Assembly: GCF_009363755.1 (NCBI RefSeq)
Contig: NZ_CP045417.1
Span: 3,162,001-3,226,000 of the forward strand
Direction of reading: 5' to 3'
From: Halomonas sp. THAF5a
GTDB lineage: Bacteria > Pseudomonadota > Gammaproteobacteria > Pseudomonadales > Halomonadaceae
Length of the DNA: 64,000 bases
In this document: one piece after another, positions 35,091 through 43,736 of the stretch
Numbering within the stretch: position 1 is the stretch's first letter
How the letters are laid out: each line of letters begins with the position of its first letter
The notes under the pieces: model-generated
The model's input: the letters and a program-made list of their open reading frames with translations, nothing else
The model's database searches: none
Told to the model about the DNA's origin: nothing
Program-made: the position numbers and the translations under genes

Positions 35091-35675
35091 ATGAAACAGC
35101 CACTGATCCTGACTGCCGCCATGACCGCCGCCCTGCTGCTCGCCGGCTGCGATGACGGCAGCGACACCGTCGCCGAAGAGGCCGCCGAGACCGAGACCCA
35201 GGTCGAGCAGGAGATGGAGCAGGCCGCCAACGAGACGGGCGAGGCCCTGGGCGACGTCAGCGCGGAGGTCGAGCAGGCCACCGAGGAGACGGTAGACGAC
35301 ATGGACGCCGCCGCCGACGAGGCCGCGAGCGAGACCGACGACGCCATGGAAGCCACCGCGGAGGCCACCGACGAGGCGATGAACGAGGCCGGTGACGCCA
35401 TGGAGGCCACCGGCGAGGCCGCCGAGGAGACCGCCGATGCGGCGATGGACGAGGCCGGTGATGCCATGAACGCCGCCGCCGAGACCACCGAGGAGGCCGC
35501 CGACGCGGCGATGGACGAGGCCGATGATGCCATGAACGCCACCGGCGAAGCCGCCGAGGACACCGCGGACGCGGCGATGGACGAGGCCGAGGATGCCGCC
35601 CAGGCCACCGAGGCCGCGACCGAGGAGGCCGTGGACGAGGCCGAGGAAGCCGTCGACGGCGACACCACCTACTGA
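35091..35675 (+). CDS. Acidic alanine-rich repeat lipoprotein
   Basis: 194 residues. A lipoprotein signal ends in LLLAGC with lipidated Cys20; Asp21-Asp22 follow, a combination that favours inner-membrane retention in enterobacteria. The mature protein is built almost entirely from Ala, Glu, Asp, Thr and Met with no aromatic residue until the final Tyr194. Residues 103-168 are three tandem 22-residue units, each containing a DAAMDEA core, compatible with a long amphipathic or coiled helix like LEA-type 11-mer repeats. Function is unknown; envelope spacer or stress-protective roles are speculation. GGAGAGAGCC precedes the ATG. Confidence 0.82.
   Translation: MKQPLILTAAMTAALLLAGCDDGSDTVAEEAAETETQVEQEMEQAANETGEALGDVSAEVEQATEETVDDMDAAADEAASETDDAMEATAEATDEAMNEAGDAMEATGEAAEETADAAMDEAGDAMNAAAETTEEAADAAMDEADDAMNATGEAAEDTADAAMDEAEDAAQATEAATEEAVDEAEEAVDGDTTY
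35397..35594 (+). repeat. Three tandem 66-bp repeats inside the lipoprotein gene
   Basis: Units at 35397-35462, 35463-35528 and 35529-35594 encode 22 residues each and share GCGATGGACGAGGCC near their ends. A shortened 18-residue unit precedes them (residues 85-102). The repeats keep the reading frame, so recombination could change copy number without frameshift. Confidence 0.75.
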
Positions 35676-35694
35676 GTTCGGCACTCACTCCCCG

Positions 35695-35728
35695 AAGACC
35701 CCGCCCGAGGCGACTCGGGCGGGGTCTT
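35695..35728. terminator. Bidirectional terminator between the lipoprotein and TRAP genes
   Basis: A perfect 15-bp stem (AAGACCCCGCCCGAG) closed by GCGA, followed by T residues on both strands (TCTTTCG on plus), lies between convergent stops. Confidence 0.85.
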
Positions 35729-35747
35729 TCGTGTCAGGCCGTGCGCG

Positions 35748-37751
35748 TCAGGTCGACACGTTCGAGCGCCGGCTGGAGAGCCAGTTGCCGCCCAGGATCA
35801 GCACCATCGCCACCGCCCCGGCGGCCTCCACGGCGAGGCTCGGGTAGAAGACCGCGACGATCGCCGGCAGCAGCAGCGCCCGCGCGAGCCAGCCCATGCG
35901 CGTGAAGAGGTACCCCTCCAGGGCCGCCGCGAAGGCGCCCAGGGCCAGCAGGCCGGTGAAGGCGGTCCAGACGAGCAGCGGTACGGGGCCGCCCATGATG
36001 ATCTCCGGGTTGTAGACCATGAACAGCGGGATCAGGTAGAGCCCCTTGGCGAACTTCCAGGCCTGGAAGCCGGTGTCCATGGGCTTCGCCCCGGCGATCG
36101 CCGCCCCGGCGAAGCCCGCCAGCGCGATGGGCGGAGTGACGTTGGAGTCCTGGGAGTACCAGAACACCACCAGGTGGGCGATCAGCAGCGGTACGCCGAA
36201 CTCGGCGGTCAGCGCCGGGCCCACCAGCACGATCAGCACGATGTAGCTGGCGGTCACCGGCAGGCCCATGCCGAGCACCAGGCTCGCCAGCAGCACCATG
36301 ACGAGCGCCAGCAGCAGGTTGCCGCCGGAGAAGGCCATCATCATCGAGGAGAACTTGAGGCCGAGGCCGGTCAGCCCCACCACGCCGACGATGATACCGG
36401 CCACGGCACAGGCCATGGAGACCGCCACGGCATTGCGCGCGCCCAGTTCCAGGCCGCCGACCAGCTTGAGCAGCCCGCGCATCACCGCCTCCCTGAGGGT
36501 GGCGGCGGTCACCCTGTCGCCCTCCCGGGGGGCGATGAACAGGAACCACACCGCGAAGCGCAGTGCCGCCACCGCCAGCATGGTGAGGATGGCGTAGTAG
36601 CCCACCCGCATCGGCGACATGTTCATCACCAGCAGCCACACCAGCACCGCCAGCGGCAGCAGGAAGTGCCAGCCGGCGCCCATCACGTCGCGCATCTGGG
36701 GCAGCTCGCTTCGGGCCATGCCCTGCATGCCCTGCTTCAGCGCGATGATGTGCACGAAGAGGTAGACGGTGCCGAAGTACATGATCGCCGGCAGGATGCT
36801 CACCTTGACCACGTCCAGGTAGGGCATGCGCGTGTACTCGGCGATCAGGAAGGCGCCGGCGCCCATCAGCGGCGGCATGATCTGGCCGCCGGTGGAGGCC
36901 GCCGCCTCGATGCCGCCGGCCTGGTGAGGCTTGTAGCCCAGGCGCTTCATCAGCGGGATGGTGAAGGCGCCGGTGGTCACCACGTTGGCGATGGCGCTGC
37001 CGGAGATCGAGCCCATGCCGGCGGAGGCGATCACCGCCGCCTTGGCCGGCCCGCCGCGCTGGCGACCGGTGGCGGCGTAGGCCAGGTCGATGAAGAACTT
37101 GCCGGCGCCGGTGATCTCGAGGAAGGCGCCGAACAGCACGAAGATGAAGATATAGGTGGCCGCCACGCCCATCGGCAGGCCGAAGATGCCCTCCTGCCCC
37201 AGGTAGAGCTGGCCGACCAGGCGGTCCAGGTTGTAGCCACGGTGCTCGAGGATGCCCGGCAGGAACTGGCCCAGCCAGGGCAGCTCGCCGCGAGGACCGG
37301 CGAAGGCGTAGAGGATGGCGATCACGCCGATGATCGTCATGCCGAGGCCCACCGCCCGGCGTGCCGCCTCCAGCACGGTGACCGTGGCGATGCAGCCGAC
37401 GACGATGTCGCTCTGGGCCCAGAAGCCGGCGCGATTGATGATGTCGTCGAGGTAGAGCACCAGGTAGCCGCCGGTGATCAGCGCCCCGCCGATGAAGACC
37501 GCATCGACCAGGCCGCTGAGCGGCCCGCGGTCGTGCCTCGCGCCCAGCAGGGGGAACATCAGGAAGGCCAGCACCATGATCAGCATCAGGTGGATGCTGC
37601 GCTGGTAGAAGAGCCCCAGCGGCTCGATGCCGGCGGAGTAGAGCTGGAACAGCGACAGCCCCACTGCCACCAGGGTGATCAGCCACAGCACCGCGCGCGA
37701 ATGGTTCGCCTGGCTGCCGGGGATGACGGGGGAGGTACCCGAATCGCTCAT
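35748..37751 (-). CDS. TRAP transporter fused permease (DctQ-DctM fusion, TAXI type)
   Basis: 667 residues, far longer than a separate DctM (~430), consistent with the fused small and large TRAP membrane subunits. The N-terminal ~180 residues contain the DctQ-like helices; the DctM part shows GGQIMPPLMGAGAFLIAEYT, GMGSISGSAIANVVTTGAFTIPLMKRLG and MGLPVTASYIVLIVLVGPAL. It uses ion gradients to import a substrate delivered by the TAXI binding protein encoded upstream. The substrate is unknown; an organic acid is likely. It is last in the TAXI-DUF1850-permease operon. Confidence 0.9.
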   Translation of the reverse strand: MSDSGTSPVIPGSQANHSRAVLWLITLVAVGLSLFQLYSAGIEPLGLFYQRSIHLMLIMVLAFLMFPLLGARHDRGPLSGLVDAVFIGGALITGGYLVLYLDDIINRAGFWAQSDIVVGCIATVTVLEAARRAVGLGMTIIGVIAILYAFAGPRGELPWLGQFLPGILEHRGYNLDRLVGQLYLGQEGIFGLPMGVAATYIFIFVLFGAFLEITGAGKFFIDLAYAATGRQRGGPAKAAVIASAGMGSISGSAIANVVTTGAFTIPLMKRLGYKPHQAGGIEAAASTGGQIMPPLMGAGAFLIAEYTRMPYLDVVKVSILPAIMYFGTVYLFVHIIALKQGMQGMARSELPQMRDVMGAGWHFLLPLAVLVWLLVMNMSPMRVGYYAILTMLAVAALRFAVWFLFIAPREGDRVTAATLREAVMRGLLKLVGGLELGARNAVAVSMACAVAGIIVGVVGLTGLGLKFSSMMMAFSGGNLLLALVMVLLASLVLGMGLPVTASYIVLIVLVGPALTAEFGVPLLIAHLVVFWYSQDSNVTPPIALAGFAGAAIAGAKPMDTGFQAWKFAKGLYLIPLFMVYNPEIIMGGPVPLLVWTAFTGLLALGAFAAALEGYLFTRMGWLARALLLPAIVAVFYPSLAVEAAGAVAMVLILGGNWLSSRRSNVST

Positions 37752-37776
37752 CGTGGTTCTCTCGAAGGGTTGTCGT

Positions 37777-38292
37777 TCAGTCAGGGGACGCGGCAGCCGG
37801 GGTCAGGCGGATCGTCACCCGCTCGTTGGCCGCCAGGCGGCTGAGGCTCGTGCGCTCGCCGTCGACCACCAGGCGGTGGTCGACGCGCATCGCCCCCACC
37901 CGCAGCCGATAGGCGTTGCCCGGCACCGGCTCGTCGATCGCCTCGATCCAGTAGCCGCCCTCCCCGTCGGAGACCTGGCGGCCGCGCCCGGGAATGTGGT
38001 CGAGCCCCGCCGCGAAGTCGGGCAGGTGGCTGCGCACGAGCACCATGCGCCCGTCGCGGTGGCGGTAGCAGTCGAGCACCGCGAAGCCCTCGACCGAGTG
38101 GTTCCACTCCAGGCACCACCCCTCGCCCTCGGGCATGGGCAGGCTCACCAGGCGAGCGCCGTCGGCGTCATGCACCTCTAGCCTAGCCTCGGCCGGCGCT
38201 CCGGCGGCCGCCGGAGCGCCGGCCGACACGCACACACAAAGCAGCAGGGCGGGCAGCCAGGCCCGCCCTGCGTTCAGGCGTGATGCGCGCAT
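37777..38292 (-). CDS. DUF1850 domain protein of the TAXI-TRAP operon
   Basis: 171 residues with a signal peptide (hydrophobic segment about 12-25). The DUF1850 core has WCLEWNHSVEGFAVLDCYRHRDGRMVLV and ends in a YRLRVGAMRVDHRLVVDG segment. DUF1850 genes are commonly found between TAXI binding proteins and fused TRAP permeases; the function is unknown and it is probably periplasmic. It begins 6 bp after the binding-protein stop and ends 25 bp before the permease start. A GTG one codon upstream is an alternative start. Confidence 0.82.
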   Translation of the reverse strand: MRASRLNAGRAWLPALLLCVCVSAGAPAAAGAPAEARLEVHDADGARLVSLPMPEGEGWCLEWNHSVEGFAVLDCYRHRDGRMVLVRSHLPDFAAGLDHIPGRGRQVSDGEGGYWIEAIDEPVPGNAYRLRVGAMRVDHRLVVDGERTSLSRLAANERVTIRLTPAAASPD

Positions 38293-38298
38293 CACGTC

Positions 38299-39258
38299 TC
38301 AGGGACGCTGGTGGTCGCCGATCTCGGCGCCCACTTCCTCGTAGTAGCGCAGCGCTCCCGGGTGGAAGCCGATCGGCGTGGACGCGACGCTGAACTCGAC
38401 GGTGGTGTCGTTGGCCGCCGGGTGGATGGCGATCAGCTCGTCGGTGTACTCGAAGAGCACCTTGGTGATCTGGTAGGCCAGCTCCTCGTCCATCTCGCTG
38501 CTCACGGCCAGCACGTTGGGAATGCCGATGCTCTGCACCGCCTCGTCCATGCCCTCGTAGAGGCCGGCCTTGAGGGTGTAGGCGGCGAAGACGGGTTCGG
38601 CCTCCTTGGCGTTGGCGATCTCCTCGTCGGAGAGCCCCACCAGGCGGATGTCACGGGTGGTGGCCAGGTTCATGATCGAGCTGGTGGGCGGGCCCACGCT
38701 CCAGAAGCCGGCGTCGATGTCGCCGTCGCGGATGGCGTCGGCGGTCTCGTTGAAGTTCAGGCGACGCGCGTCGATGTCGTCGTAGGTGATGCCGTTGGCC
38801 TCGAGCAGCGCCTGGGCGTTGACCTCGGTGCCGCTGCCCGGCGCGCCCACGGAGACCGTCTTCCCCGCGAGGTCGGAGAGCGAGTCGATGCCGGAATCGG
38901 CCAGGGTCACGATCTGCACGGCGTTGGGGTAGATCGAGGCCAGCGCGCGGATGTTCTCGAGCTGGCGCCCCTCGAAGTCGCCGGTGCCGTTGTAGGCCTG
39001 GTAGACGGTATCGGCCAGCGCCAGGGCCAGGTCGGAGTCGCCGCGCCACACCAGCCCCATGTTCTCCACCGAGGCGCCGGTGACCTCGGCGACGGCATCG
39101 GCGCCCTCGATATGGTTGCCGATCAGCTCGGCGAGACCGCCGCCGTAGGGGTAGTAGGTGCCGCCGGTGCCGCCGGTGGCGATGGAGAGCTGCTGGGCGG
39201 CGGCCAGCGGGGCCGTGGCCAGCAGCGTGACGGTGGCGGCGTACTTCAGGAGTCGCAT
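38299..39258 (-). CDS. TAXI-family TRAP transporter substrate-binding protein
   Basis: 319 residues with a signal peptide (TVTLLATAPLAAAQQ) and the TAXI signature LSIATGGTGGTYYPYGGGLAELI immediately after it. Other family features are KTVSVGAPGSGTEVNAQALLEANG and FWSVGPPTSSIMNLATTRDIRLVGLSDEE. It binds its ligand in the periplasm and hands it to the fused permease. GGAGGAATGCC precedes the ATG. It is the first gene of the three-gene operon and lies 169 bp downstream of the 2-hydroxyglutarate oxidase gene, which is transcribed in the same direction. Confidence 0.92.
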   Translation of the reverse strand: MRLLKYAATVTLLATAPLAAAQQLSIATGGTGGTYYPYGGGLAELIGNHIEGADAVAEVTGASVENMGLVWRGDSDLALALADTVYQAYNGTGDFEGRQLENIRALASIYPNAVQIVTLADSGIDSLSDLAGKTVSVGAPGSGTEVNAQALLEANGITYDDIDARRLNFNETADAIRDGDIDAGFWSVGPPTSSIMNLATTRDIRLVGLSDEEIANAKEAEPVFAAYTLKAGLYEGMDEAVQSIGIPNVLAVSSEMDEELAYQITKVLFEYTDELIAIHPAANDTTVEFSVASTPIGFHPGALRYYEEVGAEIGDHQRP

Positions 39259-39427
39259 GGCATTCCTCCGATCCTGGAACCAGGTTGTCGTGAACGATTG
39301 TTATTGATGGTTCGGCGTCGGGTCGCGACGCCTCAGACAACGCTAGCAGGGGCCAGCGCAAGTCACCATGCCACTATTTCTACGTTCTCTGATATTTTCG
39401 GCAATTCCCCTAAAGTCGATGACGGCT

Positions 39428-40624
39428 TCACGCCTCGACCAGCGTCTTCACCTTGTCGACGATGTGCGCGCCGATGGGCAGCGCCGAGGTGGCCGCCGGG
39501 GACGGGGCGTTGCCGACGTTCACGGTGCGCCGCGTGTTGACGAACAGGAAGTCGTCGACGAGCTTGCCGTCGCGGGTCACCGCCTGGGCGCGCACCCCGG
39601 CCGGATAGGGCGTGAGGTCCTCGAGGGTCAGGCTCGGGCAGTACTTGCGCACAAGCTCCAGGTAGCCACGCTTGTGCAGCGAGTTCTTCATCTCGACCAG
39701 CCCCGGGCGCAGGTGCTTGCCCAGCACCCGGAGGATGCCCGGGTCGCTGAACATCCGCGCCATGTCGACAAGCGAGACGTCGCGCTTGCGATAGCCCTCG
39801 CGGGCCAGCGCCAGCACGGCGTTGGGCCCCACGGTCACGCTGCCGTCGATCATGCGCGTCAGGTGCACGCCCAGAAACGGCATGGACGGGTCCGGGATGG
39901 GATAGATCAGATGGTTGACGATGGCGTTGTGCTCGGCGGGCAGCCGGTAGTACTCGCCGCGGAACGGGCAGATGCTGAAGCCGGGGTCGCGGCCGAGCAG
40001 GCGCACCACGCGATCGGCCATCAGCCCGGAGCAGGAGACCAGGTAGCGCCCGGTGAACGTCCCCGCCCCGGTGGTGACCACCACCTCCTGGCGGCGCTCC
40101 TCCAGGGCGGTGACCTCGGCGCCATACCGGATCTCGCCGCCCAGGCGCTCGAACTCGGCGGCCATCGCCCGGGTGACCGCGGCATAGTCGACGATGCCGC
40201 TGGAGGGCACGAAGATGCCGGCGATGCCGGTGATGTTGGGCTCGCGCTCGGCGAGCGCCCCGGCCTGAAGCCACTCGCGCCTGAGACCGTTGGCCGCGGT
40301 GCGCTCCCAGAGCGCCTCCATGCGCTCGAGCTCCTGGGCGTTGGTGGCCACCAGCAGCTTGCCGCAGGTGTCGTAGGCGACGCCGTGGGCATCGCAGAAG
40401 GCCTTGGTGGCGCGGTTGCCCTCCAGGCAGAAGCGCGCCTTGAGGCTGCCCGGCGTGTAGTAGACCCCGGCATGGATGACGCCGCTGTTGTGGCCGGTCT
40501 GGTGGCAGGCCGCCTCGCGCTCCTTCTCCACCACCAGCATGCGGCGATCGGGCCAGGCCTGCTGGAGCTGCATGGCGGTGGACATCCCCAGGATGCCGCC
40601 GCCGATGATGATGAAATCAAACAT
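39428..40624 (-). CDS. lhgO: L-2-hydroxyglutarate oxidase (LhgO)
   Basis: 398 residues, DAO-type flavoprotein. FDFIIIGGGILGMSTAMQLQ is the FAD-binding motif (residues 2-21); ACHQTGHNSGVIHAGVYYTPGSLKARFC is the L-2-hydroxyglutarate oxidase family signature; the C-terminus has the FLFVNTRRTVNVGNAPSPAATSALPIG segment. The enzyme returns L-2-hydroxyglutarate to 2-oxoglutarate and feeds electrons to the membrane quinone pool in E. coli. I chose the ATG at 40624; an upstream in-frame extension is not conserved in character. The downstream TAXI-TRAP operon may import a related acid. Confidence 0.9.
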   Translation of the reverse strand: MFDFIIIGGGILGMSTAMQLQQAWPDRRMLVVEKEREAACHQTGHNSGVIHAGVYYTPGSLKARFCLEGNRATKAFCDAHGVAYDTCGKLLVATNAQELERMEALWERTAANGLRREWLQAGALAEREPNITGIAGIFVPSSGIVDYAAVTRAMAAEFERLGGEIRYGAEVTALEERRQEVVVTTGAGTFTGRYLVSCSGLMADRVVRLLGRDPGFSICPFRGEYYRLPAEHNAIVNHLIYPIPDPSMPFLGVHLTRMIDGSVTVGPNAVLALAREGYRKRDVSLVDMARMFSDPGILRVLGKHLRPGLVEMKNSLHKRGYLELVRKYCPSLTLEDLTPYPAGVRAQAVTRDGKLVDDFLFVNTRRTVNVGNAPSPAATSALPIGAHIVDKVKTLVEA

Positions 40625-40847
40625 GCCGTCCTCGTTCTCCTCATGCGACGGCCACGCCGGGGAACGGCGTGGCCTCGTCAGGGTAACGCCTGGGACGCCG
40701 AGATGTCCCTCGGACAGCCGCGTTCGAGCGCCTCGACGGGCCCGGGCGACACGACGATTTTCCCCCTGAAAATTCCCCGATGGGAGACTGGCAAAAACGT
40801 TCTTTAGCCGCCATAGTGTGCTTGTCGCAACCGCCAACTGGAGCATC

Positions 40848-41132
40848 ATGAGCACGGCACGACAGTCCCGATCCGCGGAACTCCTGGACCCTCCGCGAAG
40901 CAGCCCTGACCTCGATGTCAGGGACCTGGAAAAACGTACGCGCCTCATGCGCATCATCACACGGCTGATCGCCGTGTCCGACCTGGGCAGCCGCGAGATC
41001 GCGCGCCGCGCCGGCCTGCCGATGCAGAAGATCAGCGACCTCCTCTCGGGTAAGCTGGAACATCTCTCCATCGACGAGCTGCGCCTGGTCTACCACAGCA
41101 TCGACACGAGCAGGACACCCACGCCGCCCTGA
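40848..41132 (+). CDS. Orphan XRE-like helix-turn-helix protein
   Basis: 94 residues. A single HTH spans about residues 48-84 (SREIARRAGLPMQKISDLLSGKLEHLSIDELRLVYH), resembling the XRE-type proteins used as antitoxins and as small regulators. The N-terminal 30 residues are polar and proline-containing. GGAGC lies before the ATG. No toxin gene adjoins it: the nearest neighbours are lhgO (divergent) and selD. It has its own rho-independent terminator, so it is a monocistronic unit. Confidence 0.75.
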   Translation: MSTARQSRSAELLDPPRSSPDLDVRDLEKRTRLMRIITRLIAVSDLGSREIARRAGLPMQKISDLLSGKLEHLSIDELRLVYHSIDTSRTPTPP

Positions 41133-41173
41133 TCGATGACTGCCGCGAGCCGCCCCCGGCTCCGAGAACAGCG

Positions 41174-41204
41174 AACGCTCCGCCCACCGGCGGGGCGTTT
41201 TTTT
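41174..41204 (+). terminator. Rho-independent terminator of the orphan HTH gene
   Basis: AACGCTCCGCC-CACC-GGCGGGGCGTT, one G-T wobble, followed by seven further T residues. It is the clearest intrinsic terminator in the window. Confidence 0.9.
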
Positions 41205-41382
41205 CGTGTCTCGTGTGGCGATCCCCAGACGCGGGCACCGTCATCACGCCCGGCCGTGCACGCCGAGGCGCGCTCCACGACGGGCCGGGGAGATTCCACC
41301 ACCGGAATCCGGATAGACTGGGCGGCGGCGCGAGCCCGGGATGCCCCGCGCCCCCTTTTCACCCTCTGGAGCGAGCCCCACC

Positions 41383-43692
41383 ATGCAGCCACCCTCGGGG
41401 TCACCGACGCTACGCGATATCGTGCTGGTCGGCGGCGGCCACACCCACGTCGGCGTGCTGAAGCGCTTCGCCATGAAGCCGGAACCGGGCGTGCGGATCA
41501 CCCTGATCTGCCGCGACACCCACACCCCCTACTCGGGCATGCTGCCGGGCTACGTCGCCGGCCACTACGGCTACGACGACGTGCACATCGACCTGCGCCG
41601 GCTGGCGGAGTACGCCGGGGCGCGCTTCTTCGCCGACGAGGCCGTCGGCATCGACCACGACGCGCGCCGGGTGCTCTGCCGCTCGCGCCCGCCGGTGCCC
41701 TACGACTGGCTGTCGATCAACATCGGCTCCACCCCCCGGGTGGGCAGCGTCCAGGGCGCCGACGCCCACGCCGTGCCGGTCAAGCCGATCCACCGCTTCA
41801 ACGACCGCTGGCAAGGGCTGCTCGCCCGCCTCGAGGCGCATCCCGGCACCACCCGGGTGGCGGTGGTCGGCGGTGGCGCCGGCGGGATCGAGCTGCTGCT
41901 CGCCATGCAGCACCGGCTCGGCCGCGAGCTGGTCGCCCGGGGGCGCGACCCGGCAGAACTTCACTTCGCGCTCTTCACCCGCGGCGCGCGCATCCTGCCG
42001 ACCCACAACGCCCGGGTGCGCGCCCACTTCGAGGCCACGCTTGGCCGCCGGGGCGTCGCGGTGCACACCGGCACCGAGGTGGTCGCCGTCGAGCCGGGCC
42101 GACTCAAGGCCGCCGACGGTCGCTGGCATCCCGCCGACGAGATCGTCTGGGTGACCAACGCCGGCGGCGCCGACTGGCTGCGCGATACTCGGCTCGCCCT
42201 GGACGACGACGGCTTCATCGAGGTCGACGACACCCTGCAGTCACGCTCGGACCCGCGGATCTTCGCCGCCGGCGACATCGCCCACCAGGTCCACCATCCC
42301 CGGGAGAAGGCCGGGGTCTTCGCCGTGCGCCAGGGCCGCCCGCTGGCCGAGAACCTGCGCGCCGCCGTGACCGGCCGGCCGCTCTCGCCCTACCGCCCCC
42401 AGCGCCGCTGGCTGGCGCTGATCAGCACCGGCGGCCGCCACGCCGTGGCCTCCCGGGGCGGGCTCTTCCTTGCCGGCGACTGGGCCTGGCGCTGGAAGGA
42501 CTGGATCGACCGGCGCTTCATGGCCCGCTTCAACGACCTGCCGCCGATGACCGAGGCCGCCATGCCGGCGCCGGCCAAAAGCCGGGTGGCGCTCGACGAG
42601 GAGGAGCGCGACCAGGCGATCTCGGCGCTCGCCATGCGCTGCGGCGGCTGCGGCGCCAAGGTGGGGGCCACCACCCTCTCCCGGGCGCTCGCGACGCTTG
42701 CACCGATCGCGCGGGAGGAGGTGCGGGTCGGCCTGCACGCCCCGGACGACGCCGCCGTGGTGCGGGTGCCGCCGGGCAAGGACATGGTGCACACCGTGGA
42801 CTTCTTCCGCGCCTTCATCGACGACCCCTACGTGTTCGGCCGGATCGCCGCCAACCACGCCTTGGGCGACATCTTCGCCATGGGCGCCGAGGCGCAGACC
42901 GCCACCGCCGTGGCCACGGTGCCCCAGGGGCTCGAGGCCAAGGTCGAGGACACCGTCTTCCAGATGATGAGCGGCGCGGTGGAGGTGCTCAACGCCGCCG
43001 GCTGCGCCCTGGTGGGCGGCCACACCGGCGAGGGCAGCGAGCTGGCCCTGGGCTTCGCCGTCAACGGCCTGATCGACAGCGGCAGTGCCGACGAGGACAG
43101 CCCGGCCGGCGCGGCGCTGATGACCAAGGGCGGCCTCTGCCCCGGCCAGGTGCTGATCCTCACCAAGCCCATCGGCACCGGCACACTGCTTGCCGCCCAC
43201 GCGCGCCTCGCCGCCCGGGGGCGCTGGATCGATGCGGCGCTGGCGAGCATGGGGCAGTCCAACCGCGAGGCAGCGGCCTGCCTGCAGGAACACGGTGCCA
43301 CCGCCTGCACCGACCTCACCGGCTTCGGCCTGCTCGGCCACCTGGTGGAGATGACCCGCCCCTCGGGGGTGGATGCCGAGCTCGACCTGGCGGCCCTGCC
43401 GCTGCTCGCGGGCGCCGAGGAGACCGTCGCCGCCGGCATCCTGAGCTCCCTGCAGCCCGCCAACGTGCGCCTGCGCCGCGCCATCCGCGACCAGCCGGCC
43501 TGGGTCGAGCATCCCCGCTACCCGCTGCTCTTCGATCCCCAGACCGCCGGCGGGCTGCTCGCCGGTGTGCCCGCCGAGCGCGCCGAGGCCTGTCTCGCGG
43601 CCCTGCAGGCGATGGGCTACGCCCAGGCCGCGATCATCGGCCGCGTCACCCCCACCGGCGAGGCGCTGGAGCCCATCCACCTCACGGGATAA
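41383..43692 (+). CDS. selD: Selenide, water dikinase fused to an FAD/NAD(P) oxidoreductase
   Basis: 769 residues. Residues ~10-390 are a pyridine-nucleotide-disulfide oxidoreductase domain (DIVLVGGGHTHVGVLKRFA; RVAVVGGGAGGIELLLAM; PRIFAAGDIAHQ). Residues ~410-769 are SelD: MRCGGCGAKVGATTLSRAL holds the active-site cysteines (Cys420/423), followed by PDDAAVVRVPPGKDMVHTVD, NHALGDIFAMGAEAQTATAVA and VGGHTGEGSELALGFAVNG. SelD makes selenophosphate from selenide and ATP; the fused domain is presumed to handle selenium reduction or delivery. The active site uses Cys, so no Sec codon is needed. The start follows AGCGAGCCCCACC; in-frame upstream ATG at 41341 is an alternative. Confidence 0.92.
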   Translation: MQPPSGSPTLRDIVLVGGGHTHVGVLKRFAMKPEPGVRITLICRDTHTPYSGMLPGYVAGHYGYDDVHIDLRRLAEYAGARFFADEAVGIDHDARRVLCRSRPPVPYDWLSINIGSTPRVGSVQGADAHAVPVKPIHRFNDRWQGLLARLEAHPGTTRVAVVGGGAGGIELLLAMQHRLGRELVARGRDPAELHFALFTRGARILPTHNARVRAHFEATLGRRGVAVHTGTEVVAVEPGRLKAADGRWHPADEIVWVTNAGGADWLRDTRLALDDDGFIEVDDTLQSRSDPRIFAAGDIAHQVHHPREKAGVFAVRQGRPLAENLRAAVTGRPLSPYRPQRRWLALISTGGRHAVASRGGLFLAGDWAWRWKDWIDRRFMARFNDLPPMTEAAMPAPAKSRVALDEEERDQAISALAMRCGGCGAKVGATTLSRALATLAPIAREEVRVGLHAPDDAAVVRVPPGKDMVHTVDFFRAFIDDPYVFGRIAANHALGDIFAMGAEAQTATAVATVPQGLEAKVEDTVFQMMSGAVEVLNAAGCALVGGHTGEGSELALGFAVNGLIDSGSADEDSPAGAALMTKGGLCPGQVLILTKPIGTGTLLAAHARLAARGRWIDAALASMGQSNREAAACLQEHGATACTDLTGFGLLGHLVEMTRPSGVDAELDLAALPLLAGAEETVAAGILSSLQPANVRLRRAIRDQPAWVEHPRYPLLFDPQTAGGLLAGVPAERAEACLAALQAMGYAQAAIIGRVTPTGEALEPIHLTG

Positions 43693-43736
43693 CGGACGCG
43701 AGGGAACGCCCCTCCTCGGGCATTCGCCAGGGCCCC

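Noticed and set aside
35397..35594. Tandem 66-bp repeats considered as a CRISPR array or a non-coding satellite.
   Set aside because: There are no unique spacers, the units are directly adjacent, and they maintain one reading frame within a lipoprotein gene.
41383..43692. In-frame UGA or SECIS-type readthrough in selD or selO.
   Set aside because: Both proteins read through their active regions with cysteine codons and end at normal stops.
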